64,000 nt of DNA. Source: Bombyx mori. Lineage: Eukaryota > Arthropoda > Insecta > Lepidoptera > Bombycidae. The stretch is from NCBI RefSeq assembly GCF_030269925.1, contig NC_085111.1:6316142-6380141 (forward strand), in the 5' to 3' direction. The notes beneath the pieces were generated by a model. The model did no database searches, was not told the DNA's origin, and saw nothing but the letters and a program-made list of their open reading frames with translations. Shown here piece by piece: positions 34,301-42,507 of the stretch; position 1 is the first letter of the stretch; every line of letters begins with the position of its first letter. The position numbers and the translations under genes were made by a program.

Positions 34301-35429
34301 AATACATGAAGTCAGCGTCGGAACGATACTTCGATAAGGCTATGCGTCATGATAATCGCCTTATCGTTGCCGCCGCTGACTACTCCCCGAATCCTGATAA
34401 TGCAGGAGCCAGTCACCGTCGACGCCCTAGACACGTCCTTACGGATCCATCAGATCCAATAACCTTTGCATTAGATGCCTTCAGCTCTAATACTAGGGGC
34501 AGGCTTAGGGACCCCGGTAACCGTACTCGTCGAACTCGACAAAGAGGTCGACGTGCAACCTAACCCATGCATCAGCCCGCTGAGTTTTTCGCCGGATCTT
34601 CTCAGCGGGTCGCGATTCCGATCCGGTAGTAGATTCATTCGCGAAACAATTGCTCTTGAGTTGTTAGGTCTTCTTCGGAGGCGCTCGGGCAGTTGTTAGC
34701 AAATCCCACCCCTCTTGGCTGAGCCTTTGCTCGCCCACCTGTCCTGGTGAAACTGGAAAGGCCTTCGGGCCACCAGTAAACTTTCAATCATAAAAAAAAA
34801 AAGTGCGTTTCCACAGTCCTTTTTGCCACGTACCATCCGGCTTTGGAATGAGCTCCCTTCCACGGTGTTTCCCAAGCGCTATGACATGTCCTTTTTCTTA
34901 ACGGTAGGCAGCGACTTGGTTTTGCCCCTGGCATTGCTGAAGTCTATAGGCGGATGTAACCATTCAATATTAGGTATGCTCATCTGTATACAAGGGCAAT
35001 ATAAACGGTGAAGGAATAACATTGTGTAATAAAAGTGAAACCCGCAAAATTATAATTTGCGTAATTACTGGTGGCAGGGCCTGTTGTGAGTCCGCGCGGG
35101 TAGGTACCACCGCCCTGCCTATTTCTGCCATGAAGCAGTAATGCGTTTCGGTTTGAAGGGTGGGGCAGCCGGTGTAACTATACTGAGACCTTACAACTTA
35201 TATCTCAAGGTGGCGCATTTACGTTGTAGATGTCTATGGGCTCCAGTAACCACTTAACACCAGGTGGGCTGTGAGCTCGTCCAACCGTCTAAGCAATAAA
35301 AAAAAAAAGATAAATATTATCAAATTATTATTTAAATAATAGTATTAATTAATTTACTTTCAGGAAGGAAACGATTTCAGCATGGACGAGAAATGTAGAT
35401 TTAACATTATACCGGAAGCCTTCAATTGA
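22318..35429 (+). CDS. SLC5-family Na+-coupled solute transporter, copy 2
   Basis: Coding exons are 22318-22535, 25053-25212, 25554-25619, 26456-26507, 27260-27327, 27602-27756, 28065-28205, 28731-28949, 29307-29446, 30280-30407, 31432-31598, 32854-33016 and 35364-35429. They total 1743 nt, 580 residues. Exon phases equal those of copy 1, but the sequence that copy 1 splits into exons 8 and 9 is one exon here (28731-28949). Motifs include [51 protein letters not shown] and GGLKAVVWTDV. A multi-pass Na+ symporter is expected; substrate unknown. The start is the first ATG before the conserved FTYVDYAVF segment. The last intron contains a nest of two LINEs and a Bm1 SINE. No disabling change was seen. 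Confidence 0.9.
22777..23027 (-). repeat. Bm1 SINE, 3' part
   Basis: This is the reverse complement of the Bm1 body, with GATGAGCTCACGGCCCACCT and GGCTGCCCCGCCCTTCAAAC on the plus strand. It is 5'-truncated and moderately diverged, in intron 1 of SLC5 copy 2. Confidence 0.85.
23104..24412 (-). mobile_element. maT-type (DD37D) transposon, nearly intact
   Basis: Both ends start CCTAGTCAGGTCATAA when read inward, and the element is flanked by TA on each side (23102-23103, 24413-24414). Length is 1309 bp. It contains one minus-strand transposase gene. It lies in intron 1 of SLC5 copy 2. Confidence 0.9.
23229..24269 (-). pseudogene. maT-type transposase with one stop codon
   Basis: Reading from the ATG at 24269 gives MKWTLKEDRVAVIALHRC, then one in-frame TAG at 24132-24134. 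The same frame then continues through the rest of the protein to the stop at 23229. The full frame is 347 codons, normal for the family. Features: N-terminal helix-turn-helix (LSRTTVKRVLN), FSDEKFF, VWLGVSYWG, FQQDSAPAHRA and SSPDLNPLDF. There are 37 residues between the second and third aspartates (DD37D). The lone nonsense codon replaces a residue just after TIKR. No frameshift was seen. Confidence 0.9.
24529..24976 (+). repeat. Bm1 SINE, full length
   Basis: The tRNA head GAAGTCGTCGTGGCCTAAAG, body and AATAATAAAAAAAA tail are all present. It lies about 75 bp upstream of the exon 2 acceptor of SLC5 copy 2. Confidence 0.93.
25260..25476 (-). mobile_element. Short non-autonomous Helitron
   Basis: Read on the minus strand it starts TCTATACTAATATTATAAAG and ends GGGCGGGTCGCTAG. 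It lies between an A and a T as Helitrons do. The 3' end has a GC-rich near-palindrome (CGAAGCGAAGCGAGGGCGGG). It has no ORF. Confidence 0.8.
25630..25877 (+). repeat. Bm1 SINE, 3' part
   Basis: The copy starts at GTGGTAGGACCTCTTGTGAG and ends at AAGCAATAAAAAATAAAAAA. It begins about 10 bp after the exon 3 donor of SLC5 copy 2. Confidence 0.88.
26714..26815 (+). repeat. Dispersed repeat with GCGTAAAAGTTAA core
   Basis: GCTTAGTGCGAGTTTTTAAC, AGCGTAAAAGTTAATTCAAA and GTTTGCCGCTGTT match, in reverse, the copy at 32115-32260. The function and family are not recognised. Confidence 0.65.
28371..28672 (+). repeat. Bm1 SINE, 5'-truncated
   Basis: The copy runs from CTCCACGGTGAAGGAATAGC to CTAAGCAATAAAAAAAAA. 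It lies in intron 7 of SLC5 copy 2, about 60 bp before the exon 8 acceptor. Confidence 0.88.
29450..30279. other. Intron 9 of SLC5 copy 2, with a (TATC)n run
   Basis: This is AT-rich intron sequence. A short microsatellite of TATC units lies at about 29995-30018. No transposon ends were recognised with confidence. Confidence 0.5.
30410..31430. other. Intron 10 of SLC5 copy 2; no named feature
   Basis: A direct near-repeat TATTGTCTTATT appears at about 31181, 31209 and 31265, with related GTTCGAAGCACAGT and GTTCGGGACATAGT contexts. The segment 30880-31060 also looks like a diverged inverted partner of 31040-31200. No gene is seen. Confidence 0.4.
31768..31880 (-). repeat. Short LINE-B tail unit
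   Basis: The plus strand shows TAGGCAAACGAGCATACGGC through GCCAAGCCGCTGCCTACCG and then breaks off into other sequence. It has the same endpoint as the copies near 14262 and 48693. Confidence 0.82.
31953..32114 (+). repeat. Bm1 SINE head, interrupted
   Basis: The full tRNA-like head GAAGTCGTTGTGGCCTAAGG to CGGTGAACGAATAACGTCGT is present. It stops exactly where the GCGTAAAAGTTAACTC repeat begins. The Bm1 body is absent. Confidence 0.8.
32115..32260. repeat. Dispersed repeat with 19-bp inverted ends
   Basis: GCGTAAAAGTTAACTCAAA at 32115-32133 is repeated inverted at 32202-32220, giving a hairpin of about 106 bp. The flank then continues ATCGAGAACGTTAAAAAACT, as in the copy at 26714-26815 in the other orientation. 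Confidence 0.7.
32550..32806 (+). mobile_element. Short non-autonomous Helitron
   Basis: The element starts TCACTACATAGTATAAAACA and ends GAAGCGAGGGCGGTTCGCTAG, with A before it and T after it. It shares long stretches with 39230-39445, including ACTACGCAACGGATTTTGAT. It has no coding capacity. It ends 47 bp before the exon 12 acceptor of SLC5 copy 2. Confidence 0.85.
33535..33828 (+). pseudogene. LINE-B reverse transcriptase C-terminus, 5' half of split copy
   Basis: Frames encode RGALLRAPKYQLLPFDSIQK, then after a frameshift LTDRLEPLGLRKDFASLCIL and YRMFHGECSEE, then [20 protein letters not shown]. The copy is interrupted at 33828 by a jockey LINE and resumes at 34802. It is 5'-truncated. 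Confidence 0.82.
33829..34801 (+). mobile_element. 5'-truncated jockey LINE inserted in LINE-B
   Basis: The sequence matches the last about 970 bp of the intact LINE at 42102-47260 with few differences. It carries the RT C-terminus (open to 34563, ending RTRRTRQRGRRAT), the 3' UTR and a short A-run. The 11-bp AGTGCGTTTCC occurs at 33818-33828 and again at 34802-34812 as target-site duplication. The reading frame has no stop, consistent with a recent insertion. Confidence 0.93.
34802..35007 (+). repeat. LINE-B 3' end, second half of split copy
   Basis: The sequence resumes at AGTGCGTTTCCACAG with [16 protein letters not shown] and RYDMSFF, then the tail to ACAAGGGCAATATAAA. It is the continuation of 33535-33828. 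Confidence 0.85.
35008..35310 (+). repeat. Bm1 SINE, 5'-truncated
   Basis: The copy starts at CGGTGAAGGAATAACATTGT directly after the LINE-B end and finishes CTAAGCAATAAAAAAAAAA. It lies about 50 bp before the last exon of SLC5 copy 2. Confidence 0.9.
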
Positions 35430-36470
35430 TACTATGACACTCGTAGATAAACATTGTACATATAATAAATAAGTTAACATTTTTAGTTTTTCATTTTGAT
35501 AGTATTAGTTGAACCAGATCAGTCCACAGCGGATATGATGTTAAGCCGTTACTGAAGCCCATCATCACAGCTACTACTAATAGCCGCTTCCCTTATGACA
35601 TGAAGATACTTCATTTATGTTAAGATCAATATTTTTTAAAGAATGGCCATCAACAAAAATCATTATAATTCACAGTTTTTTAACGCAATCCCAAGAACTG
35701 ACATGGTTATGTAACGATATTCATAACTCAAACAATTTAAAGTGTAACTAAGTGGAGTAGTATTTTAAAAACGTAAAATTCTTTATAAAGCTTCTCAACA
35801 AAAACCTAATGTTACGTAATGACCGTGACAGCAGTGAGTACTGTTTAAAATCCTTTAGGTAATTGAAAATGCTTAATGATATCTTCCTTATCAAAATACA
35901 CTCAATTTTTCCTCTTGACTGATATTGGTTGTAGTTACTTAAAATCGTGTTAATTGCTTATTTATGATTACAATAAAATATGGTGAAGGTTGTTATTACC
36001 TACAATTTGTTTACGATAACTCGATCTTCCATAAGTCCATAGGATGCAAGATAAGTTAAGCGATAGGTTTCATGCTAATGCTTCTAGAATGATTTGCTTT
36101 AAGAATCCTTTGGTTCGATATTAATAGAGATGTAACAAGCATCTACTTAATCATGAAAAACAAACTTAATTAAATTAGACTTTCATCTACTATCGGATTT
36201 AAGTACTATTCACTATATGTATACAAGGTACTATTCGATAGTTTTTCTTATAATACTTGATTCATATTGTTTTACCGATAGAGGCGACGTGCATACTGAG
36301 TGACCATTATGTTTTAAGCAATAAAAAAGGTATAATTTAAATTCATATACCATTACATAACACCGATTATTAAAATCTGTTATTGCCGCTGTGTTTACAA
36401 TAATGATGTGAATTGTTAACAAGTAGGTAAGTGTCATTAATGAAAAACAATGGATGTTATCGTCGAATTT
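35430..36470. other. Intergenic spacer between SLC5 copy 2 and lipase A
   Basis: It holds an AATAAA poly(A) signal for SLC5 copy 2 at 35464-35469. The rest is AT-rich, with no ORF or repeat family that I can support. Confidence 0.5.
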
Positions 36471-36500
36471 TGCTTTATTTGATTAACAGATATCGTATTT

Positions 36501-39500
36501 TTAGAAAGGCCAACTGCTGCCAGTTCTGAGTCCGTAGATTCCGTTTCTGCAATAAAATATGAAACAAAAAAAATTTATTAAAATTTGAAAATAACAATAA
36601 TAAGCATTTCGATTCATTTCTAATGTTTTAATTTAATACATTCTATGGTAGGTAATAAGTTAATATAGTAGGTAAAAAGTAATTACAACTTACCCGCGCT
36701 TACCAAATACGGCATTACCCATGTTGAAGGTACCTCCAGAGCACTGATTGTTCTGAGCCTGATTGAGGTTGTTACATAGTCTGCCAACGAAACGATTGTG
36801 ACGAACAGTGGAGGCGTACAATTCGTAGGCTCGACTGTGAGAGCAGGTACTAACTCTGCAACCCGGTTGGGGGTTTCTGCCACCGTTGGGGTAAAAGTCA
36901 CCATGAGCAATGCGGTCAAAAATACCGAGAAGACCACCGTCGGTGTGGATTGCCTCCACATAAGCTCCTGCGTTACGGTTCAGGGCTTGGTTGTTACCAC
37001 CCCACCTGGGCCCAGCCGGATCCAAACCTGGAAATTTAATGTATTGTTATAATGGTGACATAGTATGAGATTTGTTGGGAGCCTACGAAACATAGTGCTA
37101 TTAAAATGGTCACTCTACCCCTGATAATGGCGCATTTTTTTTGTAATTTTTCTTAAATTGTAACAATCTTTAACTTATAAGTATTTATATATACAAGGAG
37201 ACTCACAGCACAAGATGCCGATCGCACCTTAAAATGACAGCACCTGCACAGCAAAATGACAGGCCTAGAGTTACTAATTGTGTGCGATGATATTTGATAT
37301 TCATATTAGCTTGTTATATCTATGTTTGAATGTTATTCGGTCTGCGGGTTTTCCTAAGCTCGTCTAGAGTGCACCGTAGCCCACTGAGTTTCTCGCCGGA
37401 TCTTCTCAGTGGGTTTCTCTGAGGTTGAACTGTGAGCTCACCTACCCATCCGCGCATACCTAAAATAGCCCCTTAGACTACTAGCGATCAGGTAGCGCCG
37501 TTAACTCACACTCAGTATATTTTTTATTCCATAGACGGATGAACAAGCTCACGGCTTTGAATGACTGCAACACTTTTCCGCCCGATAACGGCGATATAAA
37601 GCGGATAGCGAAGAGCTCACTCTGTGGCATTCGTTTCTGCAAGGTTGTGGACTCGCAAAGATCGAGCATTACCTTGTAATCGCTTTAAGTAAATGAAGAT
37701 TATTGTTCCTTTTTGCGTGACAAGAACGGTTACAATATATTTATGGTTAAATTAAATTGATACGGCTTTCCGTTTGTTTGGTTTAGGCAATAATGTTGTT
37801 TCGGTTCACAGAGCGATTCCATTACGACAATTTCCTAAGTTATAAACAAACTAACCGGTAACCCTGTTGGGTCTGCCACCAGCCTGTCGTCCAGCGTTAC
37901 CGACAACGTGCGCGCCCAAGCTGAAGCCAATCAAGTGGACTCGACCCCAATTGCCGCCTCCGTTGTTGATGAGCCAGACCAAAAAGTTGCCAAGGAACTG
38001 TCCGACACTGGGAACTCCATTGACGGCAGTGTTGTATAGACCGTTGGCAAGACCACGCCAGTCCACAACAATAACGTTGCAGTCGGAGACGGCCAGCAAG
38101 GCGGGGCGGATCATGGTGTTCACAGCGGAGTTTCCGTTGCTGTTCCAGCCGTGGACAATAACAAAGAGAGGCAGGTTTCCATTGTAGTTCGAGTTCCGGA
38201 TAGAGTTGACATTGCCATTTGTAATAACTTGATGGTTGTTTTGGTTACGTCTGCGAACAATTTGTAACAATTTTCAAAATGCTATATCAAATACATATAC
38301 ATGTATGTATATATGAGTCGACTATTATCAAAGGCGGCAATCTGACTTTTGGACAATGATTGGTAAATCAGAAAAACGAATTATTGACTTTGTATTCCAT
38401 TGGCAGTCACAAAACTCTTCGGAACGACATCTTAGATAAATAACAGGTTAACTATTAACCTTTATTTAATGCAGGTTTTGAACCGTATTCTTTGAAGGAG
38501 ACGATTATATTCAAATAAATCTGTATTGACATATCAATAAATTTTTTTTGTCCAAATGTACAGATTGCCGCCTTTGATAATAGACGACTCATATATAACT
38601 TTATACCTTATACTTTTAATATGGTCTTTCTATATAACGGATAAGCTTATAAGCACGACAACGTGTTAGGCGTGTTTGGGAATAAGCAATCGACAGTTTA
38701 TTTTAATGTAAAGTTATATAATTTATTATAGTTAGTAGTCAAGGATAGTTAATAATTTAAAATGATTTTTTAATCTTCAAAATAATTAATGCTCGACTTA
38801 CCTGGTGAAAAGCCAGTATTGGTTGTTTGCACCGTTCCTTGACATAAGGATGTCTTCCTCGGCCGGTTCTTCCAGGTCAACGAGGTGAGGAACACCCTCG
38901 CCATCAGGCATCCAAACGTATCGGCTTACACCTTCCACATAGTGACTGTTGTCTCCAGGGATCATGGGGATAGCATTGCCAGAAGACACTAAAATAAGAA
39001 AATTTTAATTTGTTTCAGCGTTGACTAATGACAAATCAACTCTTTAGTTTATTGAATTCTTTTAAACGACCAGAAAATAGTAACCGTAAGATATAGGAGT
39101 TTATTTGTGTTGAAATGTCGAGTGGACATATTATTAGCTTTCTTAATACTCAAACAGTAAAATGTGGTTGAAGCTATAAAGGGAAATTGAACGGAAAATT
39201 AAGCAAAAAATACCCGCGATGATCGATTATCACTACATAGTATAAAACAAAGTCGCTTTCTCTGTCCCATGTCCCTATGTATGCTTAAATCTTTAAAACT
39301 ACGCAACGGATTTTGATGTGTTTTTTTTAATAGATAGAGTGATTAAAGAGGAATGTTTATATGTATAATAACATCCATTAAATAGGGGAAAAATCAACAA
39401 TAAACGAATTACAGTTTCCGAAGCGAAGCGAGAGCGGCTCGCTAGTTTCAGATAAATTTCAGAAAATAAATGTCGAATTTGTATGTTATGTTCAATGGAA

Positions 39501-39909
39501 TAAAAATTGAACTGTTTGTGGATTCTTTAAAATGTCTATAATAATACTATGGCCTTATGAATATTTAAATGGGCAAATACAAAACAGCTAAGCACAACTT
39601 TATTCTTTGTTTGTCTAGCAATTTCCTTTTTATGTTACTGAGGGACTGTTGACGAGCTTTATCGCTATTAATAAATAAAATGTAAACTGTCTTTTTAAAA
39701 GGATAATAACAAAACTAAAAGAAATCGCAATACAAAAATGAATCTAGTGAGATGTCAGTGATTAGGAACGACCATTGGGTGGCAATTAAATAGTCTGAGA
39801 TGATTAAAATTATGTGATATAAGATGATAATGCAAAAGTGGTGGAAGTGGTGAAATATGGTGGAATACTAACATGCTATTAAGCCAGCCAGCACTAGTAG
39901 GAGCTTCAT
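36501..39909 (-). CDS. Pancreatic-lipase-like secreted lipase A
   Basis: Five coding exons are 39873-39909, 38802-38988, 37856-38250, 36694-37027 and 36501-36546. They sum to 999 nt, 332 residues. It starts MKLLLVLAGLIAL, a signal peptide, so it is secreted. It belongs to the insect neutral lipases of the pancreatic lipase family (alpha/beta hydrolase fold). The oxyanion region is FVIVHGWNSNG, the nucleophile is in GFSLGAH (about Ser185), the acid is in LDPAG (about Asp209), and the base is in CSHSR (about His270). All junctions are GT-AG and the frame closes. Silkworm Bmlipase-1 is the likely closest named relative; I cannot say which copy is the orthologue. Intron 2 holds a 276-bp MITE and intron 1 a Helitron. 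Poly(A) signal: AATAAA, minus, at 36474-36479. Confidence 0.92.
37368..37480 (+). repeat. LINE 3' UTR fragment
   Basis: CCCACTGAGTTTCTCGCCGG and ATCTTCTCAGTGGGT are followed by GTGAGCTCACCTACCCATCC. This is a partial copy of the block at 21430-21692, in lipase A intron 3. Confidence 0.72.
38315..38590 (-). mobile_element. 276-bp MITE, copy 2
   Basis: This is the reverse complement of the copy at 6014-6289 with only scattered differences and equal length. The ends are GAGTCGACTATTATCAAAGG and CTTTGATAATAGACGACTC, with ATAT at both flanks. It lies in intron 2 of lipase A. Confidence 0.88.
39230..39445 (+). mobile_element. Short non-autonomous Helitron
   Basis: The element starts TCACTACATAGTATAAAACA and ends CGAGAGCGGCTCGCTAG, between A and T. 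It is a deleted sister of 32550-32806. It lies in intron 1 of lipase A. Confidence 0.85.
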
Positions 39910-39946
39910 GTTGCTCGCAATCGTGAAATATGGGAGCCGGCAAGAG

Positions 39947-39953
39947 TATTTAT
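39947..39953 (-). promoter_or_regulatory. TATA box of lipase A
   Basis: The minus strand reads GAATAAATACTC about 38-44 bp upstream of the ATG at 39909. A TATA element here implies a very short 5' UTR of about 10-15 nt. Lipase B has a clearer TATA at a similar distance. Confidence 0.5.
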
Positions 39954-39999
39954 TCATAATTCATTATCTAATCAGTTGTGGGTGCTGCCTGTAAGACCC

Positions 40000-40735
40000 T
40001 ACGATTATGTAGGTACATGTTCTTTATCTTCAGATCATATTGACGCAATATGCTAAATAATAATAATTTTAGTTATTATATTGTTTTTATTTATTCAATT
40101 CTATAACAACATGTTAATTGATATTTATTAGTTTGTTCGTGAGGACTATTTCTTTGAATTTTAGACAGTCCCAGGAAAAATAATGACCCGGTTAGTTACT
40201 TTCTAAATAGTCTGACTGAAGACCAGCAGTAAAAGTGCAATATTTTACAAATAGCGAAACAAGGTACTTTTTTAAAATTAAAACCTTAGGATTGTCTGTC
40301 TCGGCTTCCATCAGTATTCAGCTTCCATCAACATTGGTACCCGCATACGTACCCACTATAAGTGGGGTGGGTGGTGAATCCTATATTTTATTTGCATGGC
40401 TTACAAATGGAACAATGATTCATCTAAGTTCCATGAACATATAAATTTTTTTACTTAGTTATAAAACTTCCTTTTAACCTTATCGTCAAAAATACTTTAT
40501 GTTTAGATTTTAAAATCTCAAATTATAAAACGATTTTTTTTACCAAATATAAAATGGTTGTCTTTTTTATATTTTCAATAGTCTCGAAGCAGCAGATTTT
40601 TGAATTTTTTTACTAAGCCATCTAACGAACCGTGGCTTTTACCGTCTTTTTGGAGAACCAATGTCTGGAGATAGAGAAAAAACAGCAGTTTGGACACGAA
40701 AAACATAACAATTAGGTATCATTGCAAAAGAGATT
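40000..40735. other. 5' flank of lipase A; no gene seen
   Basis: AT-rich sequence without an ORF of note. I see no repeat family I can name. Confidence 0.4.
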
Positions 40736-40739
40736 TCGA

Positions 40740-41470
40740 GTCTTTCTTACCTTTTCGTTAGTAGCCAAAGAGGCTATTCTAGCTTCGCGCAGGTGAGCTC
40801 ACGAGCTCAACCTGAGAGAATTTGACCACCAGAGAATATCTAATCGACGAGTTCGACGAGGACGGACGGTGACCGGTGTTTGGAGAGCCAAATGGTACCG
40901 AGAGTGGATCTGGGGATTTCAAGACCCAAGACATATTTCGGGCGACGTCGGCTTTTGCGTCGGATGTGTAATTAGCGCCGGCAAAGATACGAGGATTATC
41001 GTATCGGCCGCTTTCTCGAAGTAGCTTTCCATAAGATAGATACGTATCGGTTCTAAATTTAGATCGTTGTAAAGGTCGACGTTCCCCACGTACTTCGGTG
41101 CTCCGACGGCTATCCTGCAGAAAAGGGCTTGGGTGACCTGGGAGAGAGTTTGACTGAGTTTGAGAGAGCGTACTGACTTGATGTGGGGACCGAATTTCAT
41201 TTCTCTGTCAAGTGTGACGCCTTCGCCTTCGAAGCTCACGGTATGGGCTGACCAAAATTTTTTGATAGCGGGAATGGAGTTACCGTGTCTAATTCTGGAT
41301 GAGAAATTAGCAGTGGTGTCGGGAGGGCAACCCCTTTTGAAGTGCACGTCTGTGCTTTTCGCGGGGTGATGTCGATGCGCCACTTTCGGAACCACTGTCC
41401 TAAATTAGTGGCCGCGATCTGCATCTGTTTACTATGTTTTTTCTGTTCTTGTTTTATCTGTTTACTATGT
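40740..41470 (-). pseudogene. Degenerate jockey-type LINE fragment
   Basis: The minus strand encodes pieces of a reverse transcriptase C-terminus related to the intact LINE: FGPHIKSVRSLKLSQ, CRIAVGAPKYVGNVDL and YNDLNLEPIRIYLMESYFEK. These parallel FRPHIKSVR, CRLAVGAPWFVRNVDL and HDDLGLESI of the 42-47 kb element. Its 3' UTR remnant lies at 40740-40900. It is old and frameshifted. Confidence 0.75.
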
Positions 41471-42092
41471 ATGAACGACATCTTCCTACTCGAGTAGTAG
41501 ATAGCCTTATCATCAGCGAAAAGGCTATGCTTCGAATACTTAGAAGTTTGGACATTATGTGAAGATTTGCGTGTGGTCGATATAGACTTGACTTCTAAGT
41601 CTTATAATTGATTTTAAGGTTTACAGGCGATACTGCATGCAAAGGTTAGTCACTAAGCATTCATAACCTTGAATTTGTTGTTCATGACGCGTTGAATCAA
41701 TCAAAGCATAGTACTAATCCGACATCGTGGTGACTTAAGATTAACGATATGATTAAAGATTAGCAAGCCTGACACAACACATTAATTAATGTCGATTGGT
41801 AAAAATAAATGAAACGGAAATATTATTCAATCACAAAGCAGTGTTTTGTTAAAATTGACAAGGACGAACCGGTAAATGATTTTTCAAAATCTATCACGTT
41901 TCACCTTTTTTTGAACGACTGAAAAATGGTTCATACAACGTTTTCCATTTTCGTTTAAAATCAATTCCTTTACGAGAGCTGATAATAGATCAAACTAAGC
42001 AAAGCGATAATACAAAACTACAAAACTAATATATTAAATAATGGGTGTGTAATGGATATTGCTTAGAATAAGTTGATAGCCCGGGCCTGGAG

Positions 42093-42101
42093 TTGGACTT
42101 C
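42093..42101 (+). repeat. Left target-site duplication of the intact LINE
   Basis: TTGGACTTC here is repeated at 47261-47269 directly after the poly(A) tail. It defines the 5' end of the LINE as position 42102. Confidence 0.9.
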
Positions 42102-42135
42102 ATTCCGATAGAGGCACCCGTCACGCGCGGACGTG
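42100..42135 (+). promoter_or_regulatory. Inr plus DPE core promoter of the LINE
   Basis: TCATTC at 42100-42105 fits the initiator TCA(+1)KTY with A+1 at 42102, the first base of the element. GGACGTG at 42129-42135 fits the downstream promoter element RGWCGTG and occupies +28 to +34. This is the architecture of internal Pol II promoters known for Drosophila jockey-type LINEs. Confidence 0.75.
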
Positions 42136-42507
42136 CTCATCGACCACTCGATCGCCCGGCCTTTGTTCGCCCGGCTTTTGTTAGCCCGGCCATTGTTCGC
42201 GCGGCCTGTGTTCGTGGTACATCTGCCGACTAAGTGCTCTTCCTGGAAGTTTTTATTTGTTTTGTTTCCTTTTGTTATTTCTGTGTTCGTGGTACATCTG
42301 CCGACAAACTGTCTTCCTGGAAGTGTTTAATTGTTTTGTTTCTTTTTGTTATTTCCGTTTTGTTGTGATTTTTCTTTGTCCTGCAGTAATCGTGCCGCAT
42401 CGCCACCTGTGTTCAATAGAACCGCTCAGGTCCGAGAAGTTGGGGCCTCGCCGCAAGGCGAGTGTTTTCTAAGACCCAGGGTAGCCCCACCTGGGCACGT
42501 AGACATC

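Noticed and set aside
33733..34563. A separate host gene of 276 codons
   Set aside because: Its sequence is the reverse transcriptase C-terminus of the truncated LINE fused by chance to LINE-B sequence at the insertion point.
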